Shown here in pieces: positions 54,186 through 63,529 of a DNA stretch of 64,000 bases (positions are counted from its first letter, which is position 1; every line of letters starts with the position of its first letter). This DNA comes from DAITQM01 sp039794245 (GTDB lineage Bacteria > Pseudomonadota > Gammaproteobacteria > Xanthomonadales > Wenzhouxiangellaceae). The translations under genes were made by a program, and so were the position numbers. Under the pieces are notes generated by a model. The model saw only the letters and a list, made by a program, of their open reading frames with translations, searched no databases and was not told where the DNA came from. The stretch is taken from NCBI GenBank assembly GCA_039794245.1, contig JBDIVS010000015.1:15611-79610 (forward strand). The letters are read 5' to 3'.

Positions 54186-55466
54186 ATGAGCGAGAGCCCC
54201 AGCACAACCCGGGCTAGCGGCATCGAGGCCATCGGCATCGACGCCATCGGCATCGACGCCCTGGCCTTCGCTGGCCCGGCGCATTACCTGGAGATGACCG
54301 ACCTTGCTGCGGCGCGCGGCGTCGATCCGGCCAAATACCTGCACGGCCTCGGGCAGCGGCGGATGGCGATCGTCACGCCGTGCGAGGACACCGTGACGAT
54401 GGCGGCGGAGGCGGCGCAGCACGCGCTCGACCATTTCGCCATCGCCCCAGACGAAATCGGCACGCTGATCGTCGGCACCGAAACCGGCATTGATCACAGC
54501 AAGCCGGTCGCAGTGTATGTCCACGAACTGCTCGGCCTGCCCGAAAACTGCCGGACCTTCGAAACAAAGCACGCCTGCTACGGCGCAATGGCCGGGCTGA
54601 CCGCATCGCTCGACTGGCTCGCCGCCGGCCGGGCCCGCGGCCGCAAGGCGCTGGTCATCGCCTCCGATATCGCCCGTTACGGTCTGAACACCCCCGGCGA
54701 ACCGACCCAGGGCGCCGGCGCCGTGGCCATGGTGATCGCCGCCCGGCCGCGGCTGGTCGAGATCGACTGCGAGCGCACCGGCGATTACACCCGGCAGGTG
54801 ATGGATTTCTGGCGGCCGCTGTATTCCAAATACGCGTTCGCCGACGGCCATTACTCGATCGCCTGCTACCTCGACGCCCTCGAATCCGCCTGGCGCGACG
54901 CCGCCAACGGCGATCCGTCAGCCATCGGACCCGCGGCCCTCGCCGCCTGCCTGTACCACGTGCCGTTCGTCAAAATGGCCAAAAAAGCGCACCAGCGGCA
55001 TTTAGAAGCGGCGCGCGGCGCGCCGCTCGACCCGGCTACCGATGACGACCGCCAGGTGCTCGAAGCGAGCTACCGCGACAAAGCCGCGCCGTATCTGGAG
55101 CTCAACGCCGAAATCGGCAACATCTATACCGGATCGCTGTTCCTGGCGCTGATCGACCTTTTGCGCCGCGGCCAAAGCGAACTCGAAACCCGGCCGATCA
55201 GCCTGTTCTCCTACGGCAGCGGCTGCGGCGCCACCTTTGCTCTCGGCCGCATCGCCCAGGGCGCCGCGCAATACGCCAAGGCCCTCGACCCCACAGCCGA
55301 CCTCGCCAGACGCCGCCGCTTGACGATCGCCGAATACGAAAACCTAATGAATCTCGGCGACAGCGCCGATGACGCCCAGGCCCTCGACCCCGCCACCTTC
55401 GGCCTCAGCGGCGGCCTGTATTACACCGGCACCCAGGACCACATGCGGCAATACCGCAAAGGATAA
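54186..55466 (+). CDS. mvaS: Hydroxymethylglutaryl-CoA synthase (mevalonate pathway)
   Basis: A 426-residue HMG-CoA synthase: condenses acetyl-CoA and acetoacetyl-CoA. The nucleophile Cys131 is in KHACYGAMAGL, the catalytic Glu in MAIVTPCEDTVTM region near 65-75, and the His in LYHVPFVKMAKK near 255. Blocks GLNTPGEPTQGAGAVAMV and GNIYTGSLFLALI match firmicute MvaS more closely than the PKS beta-branching enzymes. The unusual N-terminus repeats GIEAIGIDAIGIDAL. No HMG-CoA reductase is nearby; divergent from the arg operon. Confidence 0.88.
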   Translation: MSESPSTTRASGIEAIGIDAIGIDALAFAGPAHYLEMTDLAAARGVDPAKYLHGLGQRRMAIVTPCEDTVTMAAEAAQHALDHFAIAPDEIGTLIVGTETGIDHSKPVAVYVHELLGLPENCRTFETKHACYGAMAGLTASLDWLAAGRARGRKALVIASDIARYGLNTPGEPTQGAGAVAMVIAARPRLVEIDCERTGDYTRQVMDFWRPLYSKYAFADGHYSIACYLDALESAWRDAANGDPSAIGPAALAACLYHVPFVKMAKKAHQRHLEAARGAPLDPATDDDRQVLEASYRDKAAPYLELNAEIGNIYTGSLFLALIDLLRRGQSELETRPISLFSYGSGCGATFALGRIAQGAAQYAKALDPTADLARRRRLTIAEYENLMNLGDSADDAQALDPATFGLSGGLYYTGTQDHMRQYRKG

Positions 55467-55565
55467 AACACCGCAAGAAAACCGATCCGGACCGACTCGT
55501 GCCGCGGCCCGATTTTTCTGGACACGAATTTGGGATTAAATCGTGTCTGAAAAAGGAGTCGTGAA

Positions 55566-55946
55566 ATGCTGAATGAATCGAAAGTGGGAGTCGTTGCGCC
55601 CAACAGTAAGCATCGGGCGTTGGTCACGCCGTCAAAGCGGGGCAAGGGTAACAGTGCCAGGGCATCCGATGAGCCGCCAACGCCTGCCGAACGGCGAGCG
55701 TCGATGACGTGGGCGCAGCGGCTCAAGCGTGTCTTCAACATCGCCATCGAGACCTGCCAGGCATGCGGGGGTGCTGTGAAGGTGATGCCCACAGCACTCG
55801 CTACGCTCGCGGGGCAGGCTCTTGCTTGCATTGAAGACCCGGTGGTGATCAAGAAGATCCTCGATCATCTGAAAGACAGGGCCGCCGCAAGGGAACTCAG
55901 GCCGTTGCCCGAGAGCCGGGCGCCGCCGTCTGGCCTGCTCGACTGA
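55566..55946 (+). pseudogene. IS91-family transposase, C-terminal fragment
   Basis: 126 codons matching the C-terminal part of the transposase at 60250-61587 (SKHRALVTP, KRGKGNSARASDEPPTPAER, VFNIAIETCQACGGAVKVM). A 36-bp insertion interrupts the match after VKVM (extra PTALATLAGQA). The first codons (MLNESKVG) come from unrelated sequence just upstream that resembles an IS3-type left flank (TGGACACGAATTTGGG). It lacks the HUH domain and is dead. Confidence 0.85.
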
Positions 55947-56176
55947 TCCCCAAAATCGACTGTTCGACTCAAGAAGCTGCGCCCAGTCACTGCGGCAGGG
56001 ACGCGGTTTGCCGGGCGGCCAGAGAAGGGCTGTAAGGGGAGAGAAAACGGGCGGATTTTCAGGCGAGATGAGCGGAATTCAGGGCGCACTCAGGGCGATC
56101 GGACGGTGAACCGGGGGTCGCTGACGGCAAACTTACTCCTGGACCTGGGCAAAAAGGGCGTTTATCCTTCTTATAC
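55594..56176 (+). mobile_element. IS91-family element, 3' remnant (copy A)
   Basis: The last third of an IS91-type transposase gene plus the element's 3' end. It aligns with 61261-61820: the coding part from GCGCCCAACAG, and a terminus ending GGGCGTTTATCCTTCTTATAC here and GGGCGTTTATTCTTCCTATAC in copy B. The permease sequence begins directly after it. Confidence 0.8.
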
Positions 56177-56611
56177 TTTTCCGATCATGCTTATCAGGCC
56201 GACCACAATGACGGCACCGACCGCCATATACCGAACTGCATCCGAATCGCGCGGAACTCCCATCAAATACCCGAAGTAAGACGCAAACCCGACACCAAAG
56301 ATCGCCGTCAGTCCGGGGTCAACCACCAGTAGTACCATCCAGCCAAAAATAAAGGCCGCCCCACGACCAAACGCCTCGCGAAGGTAGATAAATGTCCCGC
56401 CCGTCTCGGGAAATCTGGCGGCAAGTTCGGCGTAACAAAGCGCCCCGCAAAGAGACATTATTCCAACGCCGATCCAAATCACGAAGAGCCAAAATGGCGA
56501 ATCAACGGAACGGGCCATCCCCGCCGGAACCAGAAAAATACCGACCCCGATTACTTGCGCGATAATAATCGATGCGGCCGTCCACGGCCCGAATTGTCGT
56601 TTTAGCTGCAT
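56171..56611 (-). pseudogene. APC-family amino acid permease, truncated by IS91 end
   Basis: Starts MQLKRQFGPWTAASIIIAQV and covers the first four or five TM helices, including the APC signature IIAQVIGVGIFLVPAGMA near 15-32 and CYAELAARFPETGGTFIYLREAFG near 62-85. After about 146 codons it runs into the IS91 terminus, which supplies the stop codon. A full permease has about 450 residues. Codon use is more A+T-rich than in flanking chromosome. Confidence 0.85.
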
Positions 56612-56667
56612 TGTCTTTTTTTCGCCGGGCGAAATTTTCGCCGACCACCCGGCCCCTTTATTCGAGT

Positions 56668-57144
56668 TTAGAAATCCTTTTCCGCCACGCTTTCGTGAAT
56701 CCGCCCCACTTCCAAAAGGGCTGCCGAACCATACCATTTTATAAATTCGACCTTGAAGACACCCGCTTTTACCGCAGGATCGCTTTCGGTCAATTTTTTG
56801 GCTTCCTCGATGGTGGAAACATCAAGAATAAAGATTCCACGAAATTCGCCGCCTTCAGTAAAAGGACCAGCCAGCACAAGCTTTCCCTCTTCAGCCAGCC
56901 GGCCAATATTTGCGAGGTGGCCGGTCATCAATTTATCCTGTTCGGCCTTGTCCCTTGGCTGGACTGGGCCGGTTTTGAGAAAGGCCATGACATAGCTTTT
57001 CATCCCATATTCATCGGCACCAAGTTTTTTTGCGAGCGCCGCGTCAAATTTTGGCTTTTTCGCGGCATCAGGGGTTTGCGCGGCGGCTGAAATGGCAGCG
57101 ACGGCAATAAAAACAGTGACAAAAATGGCTTTTGGATAATTCAT
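56668..57144 (-). CDS. YCII-domain protein with signal peptide
   Basis: 158 residues: signal peptide (1-22, ending AISAAAQ), then a YCII-related alpha/beta domain with MTGHLANIGRLAEEGKLVLAGPF near 72-94 and the conserved His at 75, and FILDVSTIEEAKKLTESDPAV near 104. YCII proteins are small, possibly ligand-binding or enzymatic; secreted versions are typical of Acidobacteria and Bacteroidetes. It is intact and in the more A+T-rich segment. Confidence 0.75.
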   Translation of the reverse strand: MNYPKAIFVTVFIAVAAISAAAQTPDAAKKPKFDAALAKKLGADEYGMKSYVMAFLKTGPVQPRDKAEQDKLMTGHLANIGRLAEEGKLVLAGPFTEGGEFRGIFILDVSTIEEAKKLTESDPAVKAGVFKVEFIKWYGSAALLEVGRIHESVAEKDF

Positions 57145-57262
57145 AAATTCTCCGTCGGATTATGGGCGAATTTCGGCAAATTCTACTATAACAACCTCAT
57201 CCGGCAAAATGCGCCCGCGGCATATTTCGCCACCGCGCGTTTTGCGGCTATTATTTAATGAT

Positions 57263-58297
57263 ATGTCCGCAACCGTAAAAGCCCCCGTGGGCACAGAATT
57301 GACGTGCAGGAATTGGCTGATCGAGGCCGCCTACCGAATGATCCAAAACAATCTTGACCCCGATGTCGCATTCGATCCCGAGAACCTGATCGTTTATGGC
57401 GGAAGGGGCCGCGCCGCCCGAAATTGGGAGTGTTTTCATGCGATACTTGCCTCGCTGCGGGAATTGAATGAAGACGAAACGCTGCTTGTCCAATCCGGCA
57501 AACCGGTAGGGGTTTTCCGCACTCACCCGGACGCGCCACGTGTCCTGATAGCAAATTCAAACATTGTCCCGCATTGGGCCACACAGGAAAATTTTGACCG
57601 CTGGGAACGCGACGGCCTGATCATGTACGGGCAAATGACGGCCGGAAGCTGGATTTACATCGGCACGCAGGGAATCCTTCAAGGAACCTATGAAACTTTT
57701 GGTTCGCTGGCGCGGCAGAATGGCTGGGGCGATCTGAAAGGAAGATTGGTATTGACGGCCGGCCTGGGCGAAATGGGAGGAGCTCAGGCGCAGGCAATTA
57801 CCTTTAATGGCGGCGTGGGGATAATTATCGAGGTCGACCAGACACGAATCGACCGCCGGCTTAGATTAAAACAGGTTGACATCTCTGCCGATAGCCTGGA
57901 TAAAGCCGTCGAAATGGCGGGCGAGGCACTCGATGCCCGTCGGCCGCTTTCCATAGCCCTGCTTGGCAATGCCGCGGAGGTGCATCGGGAAATTTTGAAA
58001 CGGAATATCTATCCCGATGCCGTTACCGACCAAACTTCGGCCCACGACGCACTTTACGGATACATACCCGCCGGGCTTTCGCTTGAGAAAGCCGCAGAAC
58101 TCCGCAAAACAAACCCGGCCGAGTATGAAAAAAGGGCAATGGATTCGATGGCGGCCCACGTTGAGGCAATGCTTGAATATCAGGATCGTGGCTCAATAGT
58201 TTTCGATTACGGAAACAATCTGCGGCAGCGGGCCTTTGATAACGGCGTGACACGCGCATTTGATTATCCCGGTTTTGTCCCCGCTTATATCCGCCCG
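57263..58297 (+). pseudogene. hutU: Urocanate hydratase, C-terminally truncated
   Basis: The first 345 or so residues of urocanase (normally about 555): LIVYGGRGRAARNWECFHAI near 45, MYGQMTAGSWIYIGTQGI near 122 with NAD-binding context, GLGEMGGAQAQAITFNGG near 167. The match breaks abruptly after DYPGFVPAYIRPL, where the frame runs into a META-domain sequence. The catalytic Cys region of the normal C-terminus is missing. No other hut genes nearby. Confidence 0.88.
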
Positions 58298-58536
58298 CTC
58301 AGCGGCAGCGGCTCGTGCAATCAATTCCACGGCACCGCGACCGTCAGCGGCGGGGTGATCGCGTTCGCCCCCTGGCGACAACGCGCATGATGTGCGTCGA
58401 GGCGGTCATGCGCCAGGAGACCACGTACCTGGCGGCGTTGCGCGAGGCACAACGCTTCGAGATCAAGGCGCCATTGCTATACATTTTTACAGCAAACCGG
58501 CCGCAGCCGCTCCGATTCGTCCGCGCGGACGAATAG
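58298..58536 (+). pseudogene. META-domain (HslJ-like) protein remnant, frameshifted
   Basis: About 79 codons in two frames: SGSGSCNQFHGTATVSGGVI in the urocanase frame, then after a C-run near 58366-58373 LATTRMMCVEAVMRQETTYL in another frame, ending RFVRADE. This is the characteristic GxxGCNxxxGxY ... TxMMC pattern of META domains. The gene's 5' part is absent. It was probably the neighbour of the lipoprotein gene that follows. Confidence 0.7.
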
Positions 58537-58549
58537 GGGTCCGGCCACG

Positions 58550-59365
58550 ATGAACAACGCTCGCCTGGGTGTATGGCCCCTTGCCATGGCGGTCCTCGTT
58601 GCGACCCTGCTGTTGGCTGGGGGCTGCCGGAAAGCCGACGAATCGCCACCATCGGAGCGTGCGACGGCAGGCTCGGCTGCGCCCGCCCCACCCACGTCTG
58701 ACCTCACCGGGATCTGGACCGTGATCGGGCATCGCATGCCCGGCATCAGCGCCATGACCGATGCCGATGCGGCGGCGTGGCACGGACAGACGCTGCGCCT
58801 GACCGCGGCTGAAGCCATCTCACCCGGCGCCCGCTGCGACCAACCGGCCTATGCCACGCGGACGGTAGCCAGGGACAGTTTGCTGGCGGGGGAATTCCGC
58901 CTTCCACCGGGGAGCCTCGCGCCGCTGGCGGCTTTCGAGCGCCTCATCCTGCTCGAGGTCTCCTGCGACGGCGCTCCATGGGCAGCCATGGGCGGACGTC
59001 TCATACAGATCGACGCAGACCGCGCCCTTGCCCCATGGAACGGCGTCTTCTTCGAGATCGAGAGAGATCATGACTTTCGCGCAGCAGGACAGGAGCCCTT
59101 CTGGCACCTCGAGATCGCGAAGGGTAAGGAGATCCGGTTCATGCAAGTCGGCCAGTCCGACGTGGTGACACCCGTACCAGGGCACACGACCGACCGGCTG
59201 ACGGGCACCCGGGTTTTCCAGACCACCACGGAGGCAAGCGATCTGCGCGTGGTGATAAAACCGACCCCGTGTACCGACGTCATGAGCGGAAAGCTGTTCG
59301 AGACGACCGTGACCGTTACGCTCGACAAGCAGACCTATGCCGGTTGCGGAGGGACACTGAAATGA
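58550..59365 (+). CDS. Lipoprotein with YoaF/COG3650-like C-terminal domain
   Basis: A 271-residue predicted lipoprotein: signal MNNARLGVWPLAMAVLVATL with lipobox LAGGC at 22-26, a low-complexity Ala/Pro linker, a middle domain of unknown type, and a C-terminal region (EPFWHLEIAKGKEIRFMQVG ... YAGCGGTLK) as in COG3650 membrane-associated proteins. These are often found with META-domain proteins, consistent with the remnant just upstream. Function unknown. Confidence 0.65.
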   Translation: MNNARLGVWPLAMAVLVATLLLAGGCRKADESPPSERATAGSAAPAPPTSDLTGIWTVIGHRMPGISAMTDADAAAWHGQTLRLTAAEAISPGARCDQPAYATRTVARDSLLAGEFRLPPGSLAPLAAFERLILLEVSCDGAPWAAMGGRLIQIDADRALAPWNGVFFEIERDHDFRAAGQEPFWHLEIAKGKEIRFMQVGQSDVVTPVPGHTTDRLTGTRVFQTTTEASDLRVVIKPTPCTDVMSGKLFETTVTVTLDKQTYAGCGGTLK

Positions 59366-60063
59366 CTGCCGAACGTGGAATCGCGCGCTTCTTCATGGTT
59401 CTTGTCGCGAGCGTCGCCTGGTGCGGCGTCATCCTGCAGTTGTACCTGTCGTTGAAGTTGTCTTTGGCCGACGGCAAGACCGTCGTTGAAGGGCTGATCG
59501 TCTACTTAGGCTATTTCACGATTCTGACCAATATCCTGGTCGCCGTCGTGCTCACCCTGCCGCTGGTGGCGCCTGGCTCCCGGGCCGGGCGCTTCTTCGG
59601 TCGGCCCGGTGTCAGGACTGCGACCGCCGCTGCGATCACCGTGGTGGGGCTCGGCTATTTTCTGTTACTCCGCAAAGTGTGGAATCCACAGGGGTGGCAA
59701 CTGGTCGCCGACGTGATGCTTCATTACCTGACGCCGATCCTGTTCCTCGCGTACTGGTGGATCGCCGTGCCGAAGCAGGGGTTGCGGTGGTCGCGGGTCG
59801 GCGCATGGATGAGCTATCCGCTTGGATACTTCGCGTACATGCTGATCCGTGGCGAGCTGACCGGACATTATCCGTATCACTTTCTGGATGTGACTTCGCT
59901 CGGATACCCCGGGACGCTCACGAATGCCCTGGGCGTGCTCGCCGGTTTCCTGCTCGTGTCGCTGTTGCTGCTGCTCGCCGGACGCTGGCAGAAGCCCATC
60001 ACTGCGGGCGCCGATTCGGCCCAACACCAGCATGCAGCGGACGGCACTGCGCGCCGCCGGTGA
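59362..60063 (+). CDS. Pr6Pr-family membrane protein
   Basis: A 233-residue polytopic membrane protein (about six TM segments) of the Pr6Pr/FAR-17a-like family: YFTILTNILVAVVLTLPL near 50-67, LHYLTPILFLAYWWIAVP near 120 and TGHYPYHFLDVTSLGYPG near 170. Its start overlaps the lipoprotein stop (ATGA), so the two are one operon. Function unknown. Confidence 0.8.
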   Translation: MTAERGIARFFMVLVASVAWCGVILQLYLSLKLSLADGKTVVEGLIVYLGYFTILTNILVAVVLTLPLVAPGSRAGRFFGRPGVRTATAAAITVVGLGYFLLLRKVWNPQGWQLVADVMLHYLTPILFLAYWWIAVPKQGLRWSRVGAWMSYPLGYFAYMLIRGELTGHYPYHFLDVTSLGYPGTLTNALGVLAGFLLVSLLLLLAGRWQKPITAGADSAQHQHAADGTARRR

Positions 60064-60204
60064 TGCCGGGCCTTGGCAGCTTGATGCAAAACTCGCTTTC
60101 ATCAAGCTGCGATTGGCACGGAGCTTCGGGGTCAGGTCTAGATAGTGTCGTCACGAGATTTCCAGCCAGAGGGCGTGACAGCGGATTTGGACGGCGGCAA
60201 CGTG

Positions 60205-60248
60205 AAAAGGGGTCAGTACCCTTTTGCAAAAGGGTACTGACCCCTTTT
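60205..60248. repeat. 44-bp perfect palindrome (REP-like)
   Basis: Centred at 60226/60227: each arm is AAAAGGGGTCAGTACCCTTT plus two bases. Such GGGGTCAGTACCC palindromes occur as dispersed repeats. It abuts the truncated IS91 transposase gene directly. Confidence 0.85.
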
Positions 60249-61820
60249 CCAACGAGAATTCGAGGATTACCTGAAGTGCGGTCGTCTCGAACACGGCTTT
60301 CTGCGGGTGCGCTGCGCGTCCTGCCACGCAGAGCACCTGGTCGCCTTCAGCTGTAAACGTCGGGGTTTTTGCCCGAGCTGCGGCGCGCGGCGCATGGCCG
60401 AAAGTGCAGCCCTGCTAGTCGATGAAGTGCTGCCCGAACAGCCCATTCGCCAATGGGTATTGAGCTTTCCGTTTCAGTTGCGCTTTCTGTTCGCCAGCCG
60501 GCCCGAGATCATGGGCCGGGTGCTGGGTATCGTCTACGGCGTCATCGCCACACACCTGATCAAGCAAGCGGGCTCCACAAAAAAGAGAGCCCAGACCGGC
60601 GCGGCCACCCTGATCCAGCGCTTCGGCAGTGCGCTCAACCTCAACATTCACTTTCACATGCTGTTCCTGGATGGTGTGTACGTCGATCAACCCGACGGCT
60701 CAGCTCGGTTTCGCTGGGTCAAGGCGCCGACCAGCCAGGAACTTACTCAATTGTCGCATACCATTGCCCACCGGATCGGCCGCTTTCTGGAACGGCAAGG
60801 CCTGTTGGAACGGGACGCTGAGAACAGTTACCTCACCGGGGAGACGGTCGATGAAGACCCGATGACGCAACTGCTCGGGCATTCCATCACCTACCGCATC
60901 GCCGTCGGGCCGCAGGCGGGGCGCAAGGTGTTCTCCCTGCAGACACTGCCGGCCTGCGATCCGGAGGATCAGTTCGGAGATACCGTCGGCAAAGTAGCCG
61001 GTTTCAGTCTGCATGCGGGTGTGGTGGCCAGGGCCCACGAGCGCAAGAAGCTGGAACGGCTGTGCCGGTATATCTCAAGACCGGCGGTGTCCGAGAAGCG
61101 GCTGTCGCTGACGCCCAATGGCAACGTCCGCTACCAGCTCAAGACACCCTATCGTGACGGCACCACCTACGCCATCTTTGAGCCCCTGGACTTCATTGCA
61201 AGATTGGCGGCCTTGGTGCCAAGACCACGCGTCAACCTGACGCGCTTCCACGGCGTGTTTGCGCCCAACAGCAAGCATCGCGCCCTGGTCACCCCGGCGA
61301 AGCGGGGCAAGGGTAACAGTGCCAGGGCATCCGATGAGCCGCCAACGCCTGCCGAACGGCGAGCGTCGACGACGTGGGCGCAGCGGCTCAAGCGTGTCTT
61401 CAACATCGCCATCGAGACCTGCCAGGCATGCGGGGGTGCTGTGAAGGTGATGGCTTGCATTGAAGAACCGGCGGTGATCAAGCAGATCCTCGATCATCTG
61501 AAGCACAAAGCCGAAACCGGCGAGCCCAGGGTGCTACCCGAAAGCCGGGCCCCACCCGTTGGACTGCCCCATGGGCTGTTTGACTGACGAGCCCGAAAAT
61601 CAACGGTTCCAACCAGGATGCTGCGCTCACGCCACCGCGGCAGGGATTCGCCGTGCTGGATGTCGGACATGGAGCCGCTTGTGGAAAGTGGAGGGTAGGT
61701 TTTCAGCGTTGCTGGCTCCCTGTCAGCCGGATTCGGGGTGCATCGCATGGTTGCCGAGAGACTCAACAGCAGTCAGAAGCTGTTTGACTTGCGTGAAAAG
61801 GGCGTTTATTCTTCCTATAC
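60249..61820 (+). mobile_element. IS91-family element, 5'-truncated (copy B)
   Basis: Contains the transposase and the 3' terminus ending TTCTTCCTATAC. IS91 elements move by rolling circle from the end 3' of the gene and can carry along adjacent DNA. Copies A and B share orientation and 3' end. Confidence 0.75.
60250..61587 (+). pseudogene. IS91-family transposase, N-terminally truncated
   Basis: About 445 codons from QREFEDYLKCGRLEHGFLRV onwards, with the zinc-binding CASCHAEHLVAFSCKRRGFCPSCGARRM near 20-50, the HUH motif in LNIHFHMLFLDGV near 130, and the Tyr-containing core further on. The normal N-terminus is missing: the palindrome at 60205-60248 replaces it. A GTG at 60307 is the first start codon in frame. 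The C-terminus duplicates that of the fragment at 55566-55946. Probably inactive. Confidence 0.88.
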
Positions 61821-61880
61821 GTGAAGCCTTTGAGGCACGCTACGGTGCCTATCCGGCGCTGCAACGTATCGAAAAGGTGG

Positions 61881-62266
61881 TCACCACACAGTGCCGACGT
61901 AGCGAGAAACGGTAACGGGATCACTGCAATCCTGATCCAGCTCATCCCAGTCGATACTGCCACCGCGCTCTTCGCCGTGGCGATAAGCTTCCACGAGTAA
62001 GTGTGCGGCCTGAAAAGTCGCATCCCGGTGGCGAATCGCTTTGACGCTGGCATCGGGATCCGGCCAGTCCTCAGTCACTTCACTCTCTACGGTAAACTCC
62101 AGCGGAATACCGGCGTCACCCTTTTCCTCGAAGTCATCGTAGAGCAGCGGAACTTCTGCCGAGTCCTGCCAGATATCACCCTGATCGAACAGCTCACCGG
62201 CCTTGGCGATGGCGGCATCACCCGGTGTTCGTAGGGCAACGCGTATTGAATGATATATCTCATCAT
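61881..62266 (-). pseudogene. Small conserved protein of unknown function, frameshifted
   Basis: A good ribosome site (AAGGAG) precedes MMRYIIQYALPYEHRV, but this frame soon loses coherence; the continuation DAAIAKAGELFDQGDIWQDS through VSRYVGTVW is in the neighbouring frame. The switch is near 62215-62228. Joined, the product would have about 128 residues, acidic, with no recognised domain. Whether the shift is real or a sequencing error is open. Confidence 0.6.
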
Positions 62267-62412
62267 GGTTCTCCTTTTGGTTCCTCAATTGGAGAGCCCA
62301 TCATCCACCAGGGAGAAGGCCTCCCAATGGGCGGGGTTGTGATCAAGTCATGGACTTGATGAAGTGAAACGAGGGTCTCGTGTCCTGACTTGCTGGACCG
62401 GCGCTCATTGCC

Positions 62413-63471
62413 TCAATGGCGATGCCGGTGATGCAGATCCGGATAATGCGGATGGGAATGTACCAGCGGCGCATGTTCGTGGGGATGAGTATGTGGTTCG
62501 GTACCGTCGTATGCTGCATCGTGCTCGTGTTGATGATGTTCGTCGTGGCGATGGGCATGAGTGTGGACCAGCCGTTCGTGGCGGTGAAGATGGTCATGGC
62601 GCTCTGTGATATGCAACCATACCCCGATCGCCATCATCACCGCCGCCACCCAGAACAGGCTGCCGGGACGCTCGGAAAGAACGACCAGCGCCGTGGCCGC
62701 GCCAAAGAATGGGGCAACGGAGAAGTATGCCCCCGTCCGCGCGGTCCCCAGGTGGCGTAACGCCCAGACAAACAGGCTCAAACTCACCCCATACCCAAGG
62801 AAGCCGACGCCAAGCGCGGCGAGTAATACCGGCAGCGAAACGGGATCCCAACCCGTCGTCGCGGCCAGAGCCAGATTGATGCAGCCCGCTACAAGCCCCT
62901 TGATACCGGCGATCTGGACGGGATCGCTGCCGGAGACGCGCTGCGTGAGATTGTTGTCCACGGCCCAGCCCAGGCAGGCCGCAATTACGGCCAAGGCGCC
63001 GAGGGGCAAACCAACCGCGGGCGCACCCTCCCAGGAAAGCAGAAGCCCTGCCACCACAATCAGGAAAAAGCCCGTGGCGATCCGCTTGTCCACATTTTCA
63101 TGGAACACGAACCACGCGAGCAGCGCGGTGAACACCCCCTCGAAATTGAGCAGAAGCGTGGCGGCTGACCCCGTCGTCCGTGTGAGTCCCAACATCAACA
63201 ATACGGGCGCGACGACACCGCCCGCTAGTATGGCTCCGACCATCCAGCCCCAGTCGGCGCGCGCAAGGGGAGCCTCCCTGGGTTCAATGGAAGCGCCGGT
63301 TCGTTGCCTCAGCCACCGCCAGCCCAGCAGGCCAACGCCGGAGCCGAAATAGAGCAGACCCGCCAATGCCAGTGGCGGCACCTCGACCACCAGAACCTTA
63401 GCCAGAGGCGTGCTGACCCCGAAGAGCAATGCCGAGAATAACGCCGCTACGATGCCCCGGTTGATTGTCAT
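62413..63471 (-). CDS. DMT/EamA-family transporter with histidine-rich C-terminal tail
   Basis: About 352 residues (longer by 16 if the upstream Met at 63519 is used). Ten TM helices in two EamA repeats; the second repeat starts near LGALAVIAACLGWAVDNN. After the last helix a tail of about 70 residues is packed with some two dozen His plus Asp/Glu (for example HDHLHRHERLVHTHAHRHDE). Such tails bind divalent metals; with the DUF3240 gene upstream a metal efflux or sensing role is plausible but unproven. Confidence 0.8.
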   Translation of the reverse strand: MTINRGIVAALFSALLFGVSTPLAKVLVVEVPPLALAGLLYFGSGVGLLGWRWLRQRTGASIEPREAPLARADWGWMVGAILAGGVVAPVLLMLGLTRTTGSAATLLLNFEGVFTALLAWFVFHENVDKRIATGFFLIVVAGLLLSWEGAPAVGLPLGALAVIAACLGWAVDNNLTQRVSGSDPVQIAGIKGLVAGCINLALAATTGWDPVSLPVLLAALGVGFLGYGVSLSLFVWALRHLGTARTGAYFSVAPFFGAATALVVLSERPGSLFWVAAVMMAIGVWLHITERHDHLHRHERLVHTHAHRHDEHHQHEHDAAYDGTEPHTHPHEHAPLVHSHPHYPDLHHRHRH

Positions 63472-63529
63472 GCGCTCTGGACCGTGGAATGCGCCATGAA
63501 AAACCCGTTCTTGCTCCATTTTATTTCAG

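Noticed and set aside
55594..61820. Ordinary composite transposon flanked by two IS copies
   Set aside because: IS91 elements move by rolling circle, both copies are 5'-truncated, and no target duplications are expected or seen.
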